Assembly (NCBI GenBank): GCA_029067085.1
Contig: JAIEFE010000016.1
Span: 138,665-202,664 of the forward strand
From: Lachnospiraceae bacterium
GTDB lineage: Bacteria > Bacillota > Clostridia > Lachnospirales > Lachnospiraceae
Direction: 5' to 3'
DNA: 64,000 bases
Shown: positions 42,992 to 53,222 of the stretch, in pieces
Numbering within the stretch: the first letter of the stretch is position 1
Layout of the letters: every line of letters begins with the position of its first letter
The notes under the pieces: model-generated
Told to the model about the DNA's origin: nothing
The model's input: only the letters and a program-made list of their open reading frames with translations
Databases searched by the model: none
Position numbers and translations under genes: made by a program

Positions 42992-44182
42992 ATGACAAAT
43001 CAAAACGGACGTTTTGGAATTCACGGCGGACAGTACATTCCGGAGACGCTGATGAATGCGGTGATCGAGCTGGAGGAGGCCTACAATCATTATAAGGACG
43101 ATCCCGCCTTTAACGCGGAACTGACAGCATTGTTTAATGAGTATGCAGGCAGACCGTCCCGTCTCTATTATGCAGAGAAAATGACAAAGGATCTGGGCGG
43201 CGCTAAGATCTATCTGAAACGAGAAGACTTGAACCACACCGGTTCACACAAGATCAACAACGTGCTGGGACAGGCGCTTCTGGCAAAGAAGATGGGGAAG
43301 ACCCGTCTGATCGCGGAGACGGGAGCAGGACAGCACGGCGTGGCGACTGCCACAGCAGCGGCGCTCTTAGGGATGGAGTGTGTGGTCTTCATGGGAGAGG
43401 AGGATACCATTCGACAGGCCCTGAATGTCTACCGCATGCGGCTGCTGGGTTCAGAGGTGATCCCAGTGAAGACGGGAACAGCAACTCTGAAAGATGCGGT
43501 ATCGGAGGCGATGCGGGAGTGGACTTCGCGGATCGCGGATACCCATTACTGTCTCGGTTCTGTGATGGGGCCTCATCCGTTCCCCACCATTGTGCGGGAT
43601 TTCCAGGCAGTTATTTCCAGAGAGATCAAGGCACAGCTCATGGAGAAGGAGGGACGCCTTCCCGACGCGGTGATCGCTTGTGTGGGCGGCGGTTCCAATG
43701 CCATGGGCAGTTTCTATCATTTCATAGAGGATAAGGGTGTCAGGCTGATCGGCTGCGAGGCGGCGGGCAGAGGCATAGACACCTTTGAGACGGCAGCTAC
43801 GGTAAACACCGGAAAGCTGGGAATATTCCACGGGATGAAATCCTATTTCTGTCAGGATGAGTACGGGCAGATCGCACCAGTCTATTCTATCTCGGCGGGG
43901 CTTGACTATCCGGGAATCGGGCCGGAACACGCGCATCTGCACGATATCGGCCGGGCGGAGTATGTGCCGGTGACGGATGATGAGGCGGTGGATTCTTTCG
44001 AATATCTTTCTAAAACGGAAGGAATCATTCCCGCTATCGAGTCGGCTCACGCGGTGGCTTATGCGAGAAAAATAGCACCTGTTATGAATAAAGATCAGAT
44101 TATCGTCATTACCATATCCGGTAGAGGAGACAAGGATTGCGCCGCGATCGCGCGTTACAGAGGGGAGGATATCCATGAGTAA
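42992..44182 (+). CDS. trpB: Tryptophan synthase beta subunit
   Basis: 396 residues of the PLP-dependent TrpB1 type. The Schiff-base Lys87 is in [10 protein letters not shown], with the phosphate-binding GGGSNAMG and [12 protein letters not shown] segments. It condenses indole with serine. GGAGG at 42973-42977 precedes the ATG. It overlaps trpA by eight bases, matching equimolar alpha/beta synthesis. Confidence 0.96.
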   Translation: MTNQNGRFGIHGGQYIPETLMNAVIELEEAYNHYKDDPAFNAELTALFNEYAGRPSRLYYAEKMTKDLGGAKIYLKREDLNHTGSHKINNVLGQALLAKKMGKTRLIAETGAGQHGVATATAAALLGMECVVFMGEEDTIRQALNVYRMRLLGSEVIPVKTGTATLKDAVSEAMREWTSRIADTHYCLGSVMGPHPFPTIVRDFQAVISREIKAQLMEKEGRLPDAVIACVGGGSNAMGSFYHFIEDKGVRLIGCEAAGRGIDTFETAATVNTGKLGIFHGMKSYFCQDEYGQIAPVYSISAGLDYPGIGPEHAHLHDIGRAEYVPVTDDEAVDSFEYLSKTEGIIPAIESAHAVAYARKIAPVMNKDQIIVITISGRGDKDCAAIARYRGEDIHE

Positions 44183-44951
44183 GATCAGAGAAGCCTTTGA
44201 CGGGAAAAAGGCATTTATCGCATTTATAACCTGCGGAGATCCCGATTTGGAGACCACAGCGGCCTGCGTGCGCGCAGCAGTGGCAAACGGCGCGGGTCTT
44301 ATTGAGCTGGGGATTCCCTTTTCCGATCCGACTGCGGAAGGTCCCGTGATCCAGGGAGCAAACCTGCGAGCGTTGACCGGAGGAGTCACCACTGATAAAA
44401 TATTTGATATGGTGCGTTCTCTCCGACAGGACGTGACAGTGCCTATGGTGTTTATGACCTATGCCAATGTGGTTTTCTCTTACGGCGCGGAACGTTTTCT
44501 CTCCACTTGTAATGAGATCGGGATGGACGGTGTTATCCTGCCGGATCTGCCCTATGAGGAAAAAGAGGAGTTCCTGCCCTTGTGCCATACCTATGGTGTG
44601 AATCTGATCTCCCTGATCGCACCCACCTCCGAAAACCGCATCGCCATGATCGCGAAGGAAGCGGAGGGTTTTCTCTACATTGTATCAAGCCTTGGCGTCA
44701 CCGGTACCCGGAGCGAGATCAAGACGGATCTGAAATCCATCGTGGAGGTGGTCAGACAGAATACGGATATTCCCTGTGCGATCGGCTTCGGTATTTCTAA
44801 TCCCGATCAGGCAAAGAAGATGGCTGACATCTCCGACGGCGCCATCGTCGGCTCCGCCATCATCAAGATCATTGAGAAGTACGGGAAGGAAGCGCCCGCG
44901 CATGTGGGAGAGTATGTAAAAGAGATGACAGAGGGCATGAAAATTAGTTGA
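44175..44951 (+). CDS. trpA: Tryptophan synthase alpha subunit
   Basis: 258 residues of the TrpA TIM barrel, which releases indole from indole glycerol phosphate and passes it to TrpB. Catalytic Glu and Asp are in [19 protein letters not shown] and [23 protein letters not shown] and IVGSAI form the phosphate site. It is the last gene of the trp operon; two palindromic elements follow before carA. Confidence 0.96.
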   Translation: MSKIREAFDGKKAFIAFITCGDPDLETTAACVRAAVANGAGLIELGIPFSDPTAEGPVIQGANLRALTGGVTTDKIFDMVRSLRQDVTVPMVFMTYANVVFSYGAERFLSTCNEIGMDGVILPDLPYEEKEEFLPLCHTYGVNLISLIAPTSENRIAMIAKEAEGFLYIVSSLGVTGTRSEIKTDLKSIVEVVRQNTDIPCAIGFGISNPDQAKKMADISDGAIVGSAIIKIIEKYGKEAPAHVGEYVKEMTEGMKIS

Positions 44952-44981
44952 AGCTCCGTTTTGCTTGTGATACAATAAACG

Positions 44982-45096
44982 GTGCAGGTCCTGCGACCTG
45001 CACCCAAAGAATTGCTATGCAATTCTTTCCTCAATGTTTAGCGATAACGGCATTTGAGTTTGCACACTAATCGGTGCAGGTCCGGCGACCTGCACC
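44982..45096. repeat. Duplicated 24-bp palindrome flanking a hairpin between trpA and carA
   Basis: The palindrome arms ggtgcaggtc/gacctgcacc occur at 44982-44991/44996-45005 and again at 45073-45082/45087-45096, with central bases differing (ctgc, cggc). Between them, aaagaattg/caattcttt at 45007-45015/45021-45029 is another hairpin. Neither copy has a strong T-run. They resemble small dispersed intergenic palindromes and may also end trp transcription. Confidence 0.75.
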
Positions 45097-45179
45097 AATG
45101 ATATACTGTAGCGGCATTAGTGATTGATAAAACTGATAAATAAGAAACGGACGAATCGGCGAAAGGGACAGAACACAAA

Positions 45180-46361
45180 ATGAAAGCATTCCTAATTTTA
45201 GAGGACGGTACCGTGTTCGAGGGGACACATATCGGTGCCCAAAAGGAGGTCATCAGCGAGATTGTCTTTAACACCTCCATGGCAGGTTATCTGGAGGTGT
45301 TGACAGATCCATCCTACGCGGGACAGGCAGTGTGTATGACTTATCCGTTGATCGGCAATTACGGGGTCTGTATGGACGATATGGAATCGAGGCGGCCCTG
45401 GCCGGATGGATTTATCGTACGGGAGCTATCGAGGATTCCCAACAATTTCAGATGTGATATCACAATTCAGCAATTCTTAGAGGACAATGGCGTACCGGGA
45501 ATCGCCGGGATCGACACCAGAGCCCTTACTCGAATCCTTCGTGAGAAGGGTACCATGAACGGTATGATCACCACCGACGAAAACTACGATCTGGACGAAA
45601 TCATTCCCAAGTTAAAAACATATACGACAGGAAAGGTAGTGGAGCGGGTAAGCTGCACCGAAAAGTATACCCTGACTGGTTCAAAGGAGCTTGCTGAAAA
45701 CGGACCGCTTTCCGGCAGCGCTTCTTTTAAAAGGGAAGATTACAAGGCGGGAATCCGGGAAAAGAAGCCGAGCCTCGTGCGAAGCTTAAACGGTGCGGGG
45801 CTTAGGGTGGCGCTCCTTGATCTGGGAGCGAAAGACAACATTGCAAGGTCGCTTACGGCCAGAGGGTGCGAGGTGACAGTCTATCCGGCCAGCACCACGG
45901 CGGCGGAGATTCTTGCGGACAAGCCGGACGGCATTATGCTCAGCAACGGCCCGGGCGATCCCAAAGAGTGTACTGCAGTGATAGAAGAGATCCGGAAGCT
46001 GTATGCCTCCGATACGCCCATCTTTGCGATCTGTCTGGGACATCAGCTGATGGCGCTGGCTACGGGAGCAGACACCTTTAAGATGAAATATGGACATCGG
46101 GGCGGGAATCATCCGGTGAAGGATCTTTCCACGGGCAGGGTCTACATTTCTTCCCAGAACCACGGCTATGTGGTGGATATGGATAAGCTGGATCCGAAGG
46201 TAGCGACCCCCGCTTTTATCAATGTCAATGACGACACCAACGAGGGGCTTTCCTACACCGGCAAAAATATCTTTACGGTGCAGTTTCATCCCGAGGCGTG
46301 CCCCGGACCGCAGGATTCCTCGTATCTGTTTGACCGGTTTATCAGTATGATGCGAATGTGA
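45180..46361 (+). CDS. carA: Carbamoyl-phosphate synthase small subunit
   Basis: 393 residues. The N-terminal domain starts AFLILEDGTVFEG and the class I glutaminase domain is C-terminal, with the nucleophile Cys in AICLGHQLM and the HPE motif VQFHPEACPGP. It supplies ammonia to CarB. About 30 residues (TGSKELAENGPLSGSASFKR region, near 163-195) lengthen the linker between domains relative to compact homologues. AAAGGGAC at 45162-45169 is the SD. It forms a unit with carB, 63 bp downstream. Confidence 0.95.
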   Translation: MKAFLILEDGTVFEGTHIGAQKEVISEIVFNTSMAGYLEVLTDPSYAGQAVCMTYPLIGNYGVCMDDMESRRPWPDGFIVRELSRIPNNFRCDITIQQFLEDNGVPGIAGIDTRALTRILREKGTMNGMITTDENYDLDEIIPKLKTYTTGKVVERVSCTEKYTLTGSKELAENGPLSGSASFKREDYKAGIREKKPSLVRSLNGAGLRVALLDLGAKDNIARSLTARGCEVTVYPASTTAAEILADKPDGIMLSNGPGDPKECTAVIEEIRKLYASDTPIFAICLGHQLMALATGADTFKMKYGHRGGNHPVKDLSTGRVYISSQNHGYVVDMDKLDPKVATPAFINVNDDTNEGLSYTGKNIFTVQFHPEACPGPQDSSYLFDRFISMMRM

Positions 46362-46424
46362 TACTGACGCATTATTTTTCGCATTGGAGATTGAAGTAAA
46401 GACAATAGATAATGGAGGCGTACA

Positions 46425-49400
46425 ATGCCAAAGAATCCAAACGTAAAAAGAGTATTAGTCATAGGTTCCGGCCCTATTGTGATAGGACAGGCAGCTGAGT
46501 TTGACTATGCGGGAACGCAGGCCTGCCGATCTCTGAAGGAAGAGGGCATGGAGGTCATTCTGGTGAACTCCAACCCGGCTACCATCATGACGGACGGTGA
46601 CATTGCAGATAAAGTGTATATAGAACCTTTGACGGCCAAGGTGTTGGAACAGATCATCATAAAAGAAAAACCGGACTCCCTGCTCCCCAATATGGGCGGT
46701 CAGGCAGGCTTGAATCTGGGCATGGAACTGGACGAGTCAGGGTTCCTCGCAGCTCACGGCGTGACGCTCCTCGGCACCACGGCGAAGACTATCCGTAAGG
46801 CGGAGGACCGGCTGGAGTTTAAGGAGACCATGGAGAAGATCGGGGAGCCCTGCGCGCCCTCTCTGGTGGTGGAAAATATAGAGGATGGTGTCGCTTTCGC
46901 CAAAAAGATCGGCTATCCGGTGGTGCTTCGTCCCGCCTACACGCTGGGCGGCTCCGGCGGCGGCATCGCTCATGACCAGATGCAGCTGGAGGAGATCCTG
47001 GCGAATGGTCTCAGGCTTTCCCGTGTGGGACAGGTACTGGTGGAGCGTTGTATCGCAGGCTGGAAGGAGATCGAATACGAGGTCATGCGGGACAGCGCCG
47101 GCAATTGCATTACTGTATGTAATATGGAAAATATCGACCCTGTGGGTGTGCATACGGGTGACAGTATCGTGGTGGCGCCCTCTCAGACTTTGGGTGATAA
47201 GGAATACCAGATGCTGAGGAGTTCCGCACTTAACATCATCAATGAGCTGGAAATCACCGGCGGCTGTAACGTACAGTTTGCCCTGCATCCCACCAGCTTT
47301 GAATATTGCGTGATCGAGGTCAATCCCCGTGTGAGCCGTTCTTCCGCGCTGGCAAGTAAGGCGACCGGTTACCCGATTGCCAAAGTGGCGGCAAAGATTG
47401 CATTAGGCTATACGCTGGACGAGATCAAAAACGCCATTACCGGCAAGACCTACGCCAGCTTTGAACCGACACTAGACTATTGTGTGGTCAAGATACCAAG
47501 ACTGCCTTTCGATAAATTTATAACGGCAAAACGGACACTTACTACCCAGATGAAGGCTACCGGAGAGGTCATGAGTATCGGTAACAACTTTGAGGGAGCG
47601 CTGATGAAGGCGATCCGCTCTTTAGAGCAGCACGTGGACTGTCTGCGCAGTTACGATTTCTCCGCACTTACGCAGGAAGAACTATTGGAGCGCATGGAGA
47701 TCGTGGATGATCAGAGAATCTATATCATCGCAGAGGCCATTCGCAAGGGAATCGGTTACGACAGGATTCATGAAATCACCATGGTGGATCACTGGTTTAT
47801 AGATAAGATTGCTATTCTGACGGAGATGGAGGCCGCATTGGAGAAAGGGCCTCTGACGGTAGAGCTTTTAAAAGAAGCGAAAAGAATTGAGTTCCCGGAC
47901 AATGTGATCGCCAGACTGACCGGGAAACCAGAAGAAGAGATTAAGAAGATGCGCTATGAAAATGGGATCGTGGCAGCATTTAAGATGGTGGATACCTGTG
48001 CAGCGGAGTTTGCGGCAAGTACGCCCTACTACTATTCCGTGTTTGGTTCTGAGACCGAGGTGGAGGAGACGCATCCGAAGAAGAAGGTGCTGGTATTAGG
48101 CTCCGGCCCCATCCGCATCGGGCAGGGTATCGAATTCGACTACTGTTCTGTACACGCAACCTGGGCCTTTGCGAGAGAAGGCTATGAGACCATCATCATC
48201 AATAATAACCCGGAGACTGTCAGCACCGACTTTGATATCGCGGACAAGCTTTATTTCGAGCCTTTGACCCCGGAGGATGTGGAGAACATCGTCAATGTGG
48301 AAAAACCCGATGGCGCGGTGGTGCAGTTTGGCGGGCAGACGGCTATCAAGCTGACGGAGAGCCTGATGAAGATGGGCGTGCCGATTCTTGGTACCCGGGC
48401 GGAGGACGTGGACGCTGCCGAGGACAGGGAGCTTTTTGACAAGATTCTGGAGGAGACGCAGATTCCCAGAGCGGCCGGCGGCACGGTATACACGGCAGAG
48501 CAGGCCAAGGAAGTGGCGAACAGATTGGGGTACCCTGTTCTGGTCCGTCCCTCCTATGTGCTGGGCGGTCAGGGAATGCAGATTGCGATCTCTGATGAAG
48601 AAATTGAAGAATTTATGGCGGTCATCAACCGCTATGAGCAGGATCATCCGATCCTGGTAGATAAATATCTGCAGGGGAAAGAGCTGGAAGTGGACGCGGT
48701 CTGCGACGGCACGGACATCCTGATTCCCGGTATTATGGAGCATATTGAACGGACGGGCGTTCATTCCGGAGACAGTATTTCCGTCTACCCGGCGTTCACG
48801 GTAAGCGACAAGGTGAAGGAGACCATTGCGGAGTATTCCAGAAGACTGGCAAAGGCTCTCCATGTGATTGGTCTGATCAATATTCAGTTTATAGCGGTGG
48901 GAGACGAGGTGTATGTGATCGAAGTCAATCCCCGTTCTTCCCGCACTGTGCCCTATATCAGCAAAGTGACGGGTATTCCCATCGTGGATCTGGCTACCGA
49001 GGTGATCATCGGGAAAAAGATACGGGATCTGGGCTATGAGCCGGGCTTACAGCCGGCGGCGGATTACTATGCCATCAAGATGCCGGTATTTTCCTTCGAG
49101 AAGATTCGGGGAGCGGAGATCAGCCTTGGTCCGGAGATGAAATCCACCGGCGAGTGTCTGGGCATTTCCAGAACCTTTAACGAGGCGCTCTACAAGGCTT
49201 TCCTTGGTGCTGGGGTCAATCTGCCCAGGCACAAACAGATGATCATAACCGTCAAGGATGCGGATAAGGGGGAAGCCATCGAGGTGGCGCGCCGATTCGA
49301 GAAGCTGGGCTATATTATTTACGCTACCAGAAGTACGGCAAAGGCCTTAAACGATGCCGGGGTGAAGGCCCGCAAGGTCAACAAGATTCATCAGGAGTCC

Positions 49401-49634
49401 CCTACGGTCATGGATCTGATCTTAGGACATAGGATCGATCTGGTCATCGATACGCCCACCCAGGGGCGGGACAAGAACAGGGATGGTTTCCTGATCCGCA
49501 GAACTTCCATTGAGACAGGCGTTAATTGTATCACGGCGATGGATACCGCCACGGCGTTGGTGACCAGTCTGGAGAATGCGGCGTCGCAAGGAGAATTGGA
49601 TCTGGTGGATATTGCGGGGATCGCGAGAAGATAA
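46425..49634 (+). CDS. carB: Carbamoyl-phosphate synthase large subunit
   Basis: 1069 residues with the two ATP-grasp halves (starts KRVLVIGSGPIVIGQAAEFD and KKVLVLGSGPIRIGQGIEFD) and the C-terminal methylglyoxal synthase-like allosteric domain after about 930. Nucleotide-binding loops TLGGSGGGIAHD and VLGGQGMQIA are intact. It makes carbamoyl phosphate for pyrimidine and arginine synthesis. GGAGG at 46412-46416 precedes the ATG. Confidence 0.96.
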   Translation: MPKNPNVKRVLVIGSGPIVIGQAAEFDYAGTQACRSLKEEGMEVILVNSNPATIMTDGDIADKVYIEPLTAKVLEQIIIKEKPDSLLPNMGGQAGLNLGMELDESGFLAAHGVTLLGTTAKTIRKAEDRLEFKETMEKIGEPCAPSLVVENIEDGVAFAKKIGYPVVLRPAYTLGGSGGGIAHDQMQLEEILANGLRLSRVGQVLVERCIAGWKEIEYEVMRDSAGNCITVCNMENIDPVGVHTGDSIVVAPSQTLGDKEYQMLRSSALNIINELEITGGCNVQFALHPTSFEYCVIEVNPRVSRSSALASKATGYPIAKVAAKIALGYTLDEIKNAITGKTYASFEPTLDYCVVKIPRLPFDKFITAKRTLTTQMKATGEVMSIGNNFEGALMKAIRSLEQHVDCLRSYDFSALTQEELLERMEIVDDQRIYIIAEAIRKGIGYDRIHEITMVDHWFIDKIAILTEMEAALEKGPLTVELLKEAKRIEFPDNVIARLTGKPEEEIKKMRYENGIVAAFKMVDTCAAEFAASTPYYYSVFGSETEVEETHPKKKVLVLGSGPIRIGQGIEFDYCSVHATWAFAREGYETIIINNNPETVSTDFDIADKLYFEPLTPEDVENIVNVEKPDGAVVQFGGQTAIKLTESLMKMGVPILGTRAEDVDAAEDRELFDKILEETQIPRAAGGTVYTAEQAKEVANRLGYPVLVRPSYVLGGQGMQIAISDEEIEEFMAVINRYEQDHPILVDKYLQGKELEVDAVCDGTDILIPGIMEHIERTGVHSGDSISVYPAFTVSDKVKETIAEYSRRLAKALHVIGLINIQFIAVGDEVYVIEVNPRSSRTVPYISKVTGIPIVDLATEVIIGKKIRDLGYEPGLQPAADYYAIKMPVFSFEKIRGAEISLGPEMKSTGECLGISRTFNEALYKAFLGAGVNLPRHKQMIITVKDADKGEAIEVARRFEKLGYIIYATRSTAKALNDAGVKARKVNKIHQESPTVMDLILGHRIDLVIDTPTQGRDKNRDGFLIRRTSIETGVNCITAMDTATALVTSLENAASQGELDLVDIAGIARR

Positions 49635-49650
49635 GGAGACGAAAAGAATA

Positions 49651-49884
49651 ATGCCGCATATAGAGATTAAGTGTTATCCGGGAAGGACAGTGGAGCAGAA
49701 AAAGGCGCTGGCAGAGAAGATAACGGAAGATGTTGTCAATATATTTAAGACGGAAGAGAGCAGCGTTTCCGTTGCGATATATGATGTTTCACAGGACGAG
49801 TGGCAGGAACAGGTCTGGGATAAACAGATCGCGCCGAATCTGGGAAGTCTGTATAAAGAGCCGGGATATGATTACAATGATTGA
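49651..49884 (+). CDS. 4-oxalocrotonate tautomerase-family protein
   Basis: 77 residues including Met; after Met removal the N-terminal Pro (PHIEIKCYPGR) is the catalytic base of this superfamily. The strand-helix layout (AEKITEDVVNIF) fits a 4-OT-like hexameric or related enzyme. AAGGAG at 49632-49637 precedes ATG 49651; a longer frame from 49576 overlaps carB and is not supported. The substrate is unknown. It is 16 bp after carB and may be co-transcribed. Confidence 0.85.
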   Translation: MPHIEIKCYPGRTVEQKKALAEKITEDVVNIFKTEESSVSVAIYDVSQDEWQEQVWDKQIAPNLGSLYKEPGYDYND

Positions 49885-49925
49885 GCCTGACGATTGAAGT
49901 TTGAAATCTTAAATGGAATAAACAT

Positions 49926-50585
49926 ATGAACACAGTCAGAAATTATCAAAAAGAACTGGATAAAATAATAGAAAAGCTCGGCGCGGCAGCAGGATGCGCG
50001 CCGACTCTTTTTCTGCACAGCTGCTGCGCACCCTGCAGTAGCTATGTGCTGGAATATCTGCGGCAGTATTTTCGGATCACCGTTTTTTACTACAACCCCA
50101 ATATCACCGAGGATGCGGAGTACCGCAAGCGGGTGACGGAGCAGAAAAGGCTGATCGCGGCTTATAACAAAATGTTGACTGGGTCAGTCGAAGATGAGCA
50201 GGGCGGATATTTGATCCAAATCATAGAAGGAGATTATGAGCCACAATGCTTCTATGAGATCGCCAAGGGTTTAGAGCAGTGCCCGGAGGGCGGTGAGCGG
50301 TGTTTTGCGTGCTATGAGCTGCGTCTTCGGGAGACAGCAAAGCGGGCGCAGGCGGGAGATTTTGATTATTTTACCACGACACTCTCCATCAGTCCTTTAA
50401 AAAATGCGGCGAAGCTGAACGAGATCGGTGAACGGCTGGCACAGGAGTACGATATTCCCTGGCTTCCCTCGGATTTTAAGAAACGGGACGGTTACAAGCG
50501 TTCCATTGAACTGTCGAAAGAATATGACCTGTATCGGCAGGATTACTGTGGGTGCGTGTATTCACGCAGAGCGCGGGAGGCGTGA
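49926..50585 (+). CDS. queH: Epoxyqueuosine reductase QueH
   Basis: 219 residues of the QueH (DUF208) family, which reduces epoxyqueuosine to queuosine in tRNA using an iron-sulfur cluster. Cysteine motifs are HSCCAPCSSY at 31-40, CFACYELR near 122-129 and DYCGCVYS near 206-213. The interior FTTTLSISPLKN is typical. It is independent in sequence from the QueG enzyme. Spacing to argS is 123 bp. Confidence 0.93.
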   Translation: MNTVRNYQKELDKIIEKLGAAAGCAPTLFLHSCCAPCSSYVLEYLRQYFRITVFYYNPNITEDAEYRKRVTEQKRLIAAYNKMLTGSVEDEQGGYLIQIIEGDYEPQCFYEIAKGLEQCPEGGERCFACYELRLRETAKRAQAGDFDYFTTTLSISPLKNAAKLNEIGERLAQEYDIPWLPSDFKKRDGYKRSIELSKEYDLYRQDYCGCVYSRRAREA

Positions 50586-50708
50586 TTTTGAGCAGTCACA
50601 ACATGAAAAATTTGACTGTTTTCGGAAAGAATGCTATGATACAACCCATGAGTATCAAAGACATATAAGAGTAGATAACAAGGCAGTGACAGAAAGGCGC
50701 GGTATAGT

Positions 50709-52490
50709 ATGAAGAAGCTGTTGGATCTGATTTCAGAGGAAATGAAAAAGGCCTTCGAGGCGGCGGGCTATGACGGGGAACTCGGTAAGGTGACTCTCTC
50801 AAACCGCCCCGATCTGTGCGAGTTTCAATGTAACGGTGCCATGGCAGGGGCTAAGAAGTATCACAAGGCGCCGCTCATGATCGCACAAGAGGTGGCGGAA
50901 AAGCTTACAGACAGCGATGTTTTCGGGGAAGTGAGTGCAGTCGCACCCGGATTCCTGAACCTGAAGCTCAAGGAGAGCTTTGTAAAAGATTATCTTAACG
51001 AGATGAGAGAGAGTGATAAATTTGGACTGCCTACACCGGTCAACCCGGAGAAGATCATCATAGATTACGGCGGTCCGAATGTGGCGAAACCCCTTCATGT
51101 AGGCCATTTGCGCTCTGCTATCATCGGGGAGAGCATTAAGCGGATCTGCCGCTATGCCGGGCACGAGGTCATTGGCGATGTTCATTTGGGAGACTGGGGG
51201 CTTCAGATGGGGCTGGTTATGACAGAGCTTCGGAAGAGGCATCCGGATATGGTCTATTTTGATGATTCTTATGAAGGAGAGTACCCCGTGGAGGCGCCCT
51301 TTACCATATCGGAGCTGGAGGAGATCTATCCCACGGCAAGTGCGAAATCGAAGGAAGATGAAGCATACAAGGCGGAAGCGATGGAAGCGACCTATAAGTT
51401 TCAGAATGGTGTCCGCGGTTATTGGGCGTTGGGAGAACATATCATCCATGTGTCAATACCGGATCTGAAGCGAAATTATGATAATCTGAACGTGGAATTT
51501 GATCTTTGGAAAGGGGAATCCGACGTACGCGATATCATGCCTGCCATGGTGGAAGATATGAAGAAGGGCGGATATGCCTACGAGAGCGACGGAGCGCTTG
51601 TGGTGGATGTCAAAGAGGAGACAGATACCAAGGAAATACCGCCGTGTATGATCTTGAAATCCGATGGCGCTTCTTTATACAATACGACGGATCTGGCGAC
51701 GATCAAAGATCGTATGGATCAGTATCGGCCAAACAAGATAATCTATCTGGCAGATAAGAGGCAGGAGCTTCACTTTGAACAGGTATTCCGCTGTGCTAGA
51801 AAGACCGGTTTGGTCAATGAAGATACGGAGCTTATCTACATTGGGTTCGGCACCATGAATGGCAGAGACGGCAAACCCTTTAAGACAAGGGACGGCGGTG
51901 TGATGCGTCTGGAGAATCTGATCTGCGAGATCAATGAGGAGATGATCCGCAAGATTCATGAGAATGCGGAGACGAAGGGCTATGAGGTGGATGAGGAGCA
52001 GGCTGCGGAGACAGCACGGATTGTAGGTCTTGCTGCGATCAAGTACGGAGACTTATCCAACCAGGCCGCAAAGGACTATATATTCGATATGGATCGCTTC
52101 ACCTCCTTTGAAGGGGATACAGGTCCGTATATCCTTTATACTATAGTACGGATCAAGTCAATCCTGAATAAATACAGGGAGCAGGGAAAAGAATTGACTG
52201 ATCTGGTCATCAAAGAGGCTGTGAACGATTCCGAGAAGAGCTTTATGCTGGAGCTGGCGAAATATAACGCCACGATGGAAGCAGCCTGCGAGGAGACTGC
52301 GCCCCACAGGATCTGTGCTTATATCTACGATCTTGCCAATGCCTTCAATCATTTCTACCATGAGACGAAGATCCTGACGGAGGAAGATGAGCAGAAGAAG
52401 GAGAGTTGGATCGCGTTGCTGGCATTGACCAGAGATGTGCTGGAAGTTTGCATTGACCTGCTTGGTTTTTCTGCACCGGAGAGAATGTAA
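50709..52490 (+). CDS. argS: Arginyl-tRNA synthetase
   Basis: 593 residues of class I ArgRS. The HIGH motif is HVGH in KPLHVGHLRSAIIG near 118-131, and the usual KMSKS is replaced by a GKPFKTRDGG segment near 391-400, as known for many ArgRS proteins. The DALR-type anticodon-binding domain (IVRIKSILNKY, APHRICAYIYDLANAFN) is C-terminal. It charges tRNA-Arg. A terminator at 52528-52580 ends the transcript. Confidence 0.96.
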   Translation: MKKLLDLISEEMKKAFEAAGYDGELGKVTLSNRPDLCEFQCNGAMAGAKKYHKAPLMIAQEVAEKLTDSDVFGEVSAVAPGFLNLKLKESFVKDYLNEMRESDKFGLPTPVNPEKIIIDYGGPNVAKPLHVGHLRSAIIGESIKRICRYAGHEVIGDVHLGDWGLQMGLVMTELRKRHPDMVYFDDSYEGEYPVEAPFTISELEEIYPTASAKSKEDEAYKAEAMEATYKFQNGVRGYWALGEHIIHVSIPDLKRNYDNLNVEFDLWKGESDVRDIMPAMVEDMKKGGYAYESDGALVVDVKEETDTKEIPPCMILKSDGASLYNTTDLATIKDRMDQYRPNKIIYLADKRQELHFEQVFRCARKTGLVNEDTELIYIGFGTMNGRDGKPFKTRDGGVMRLENLICEINEEMIRKIHENAETKGYEVDEEQAAETARIVGLAAIKYGDLSNQAAKDYIFDMDRFTSFEGDTGPYILYTIVRIKSILNKYREQGKELTDLVIKEAVNDSEKSFMLELAKYNATMEAACEETAPHRICAYIYDLANAFNHFYHETKILTEEDEQKKESWIALLALTRDVLEVCIDLLGFSAPERM

Positions 52491-52527
52491 CGGAGAATAT
52501 TTTGATAGAGAATTTCACAAAAGATCA

Positions 52528-52580
52528 GGAAGCGGAATCAATCTTTTACGAGAAGCGTGAGAGATGGGTTCCGCTTCTTT
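52528..52580 (+). terminator. argS terminator
   Basis: ggaagcggaa (52528-52537) pairs with ttccgcttct (52569-52578), nine to ten bp with a 31-nt loop, followed by ttta. Confidence 0.65.
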
Positions 52581-52658
52581 ATTTAAAATAATGAACCTGT
52601 TTTCGGGAAACGGACTCTTACTATCAGGTGCACCGAAAACGCAAGAGGAGAAGAAGGC

Positions 52659-53201
52659 TTGAAGGAAGAAATTCTGGTAGCGCAGTTGAGAGAGGGCAGC
52701 AGGGAGGCCTTTGATGAACTGTACGAAAAATACAAGAATATGGCGATCCACACGGCGTATCTGGTCACGGGAAATCTGCCGGACAGTGAGGATGTTGTAC
52801 AGGAGACTTTTGTCAAAGTGTGGCTTCACATCCGTGAACTCAAGAATGACAGTGGATTTAAGCCGTGGATGATGCGGATTCTTGTCAGAACTGCTTACCG
52901 TGTCGGGAAAAAGAGCAGGCAGGAGCTTGCGGACGATACGGTGATCGAACGGCTGGAAGACCGGACGGACGCTTCTTCTCTGGATAAAGTCATACAACTG
53001 GAAGAGGCTGAAATGATCCAGACGACGGTCAGAGCGCTTCCCGTGAAATTGCGGACGGTGGTCGTGCTGTACTATTATGATTCCTTTTCCGTCAAAGAGA
53101 TCGCGGGGATGCTCGGACTGATGGAGGGAACAGTAAAATCCAGACTGCACACCGCCAGAAGGCGGATGCAGTCGATGCTGAAGAGAAAGATGGAATCTTA
53201 A
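52659..53201 (+). CDS. ECF-type RNA polymerase sigma factor
   Basis: 180 residues of the sigma-70 ECF group. Region 2 (DELYEKYKNMAIHTAYLVTG, then SEDVVQETFVKVW) and region 4 (TVVVLYYYDSFSVKEIAGML, then EGTVKSRLHTARRRM) are clear. The start is TTG 52659 with GAGGAG at 52645-52650. The next gene, 21 bp downstream, is a single-pass membrane protein likely to be its regulator. The target promoter could not be placed upstream of the pair. Confidence 0.93.
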   Translation: MKEEILVAQLREGSREAFDELYEKYKNMAIHTAYLVTGNLPDSEDVVQETFVKVWLHIRELKNDSGFKPWMMRILVRTAYRVGKKSRQELADDTVIERLEDRTDASSLDKVIQLEEAEMIQTTVRALPVKLRTVVVLYYYDSFSVKEIAGMLGLMEGTVKSRLHTARRRMQSMLKRKMES

Positions 53202-53222
53202 ACTCTTAGAAGGAGGATTGAT

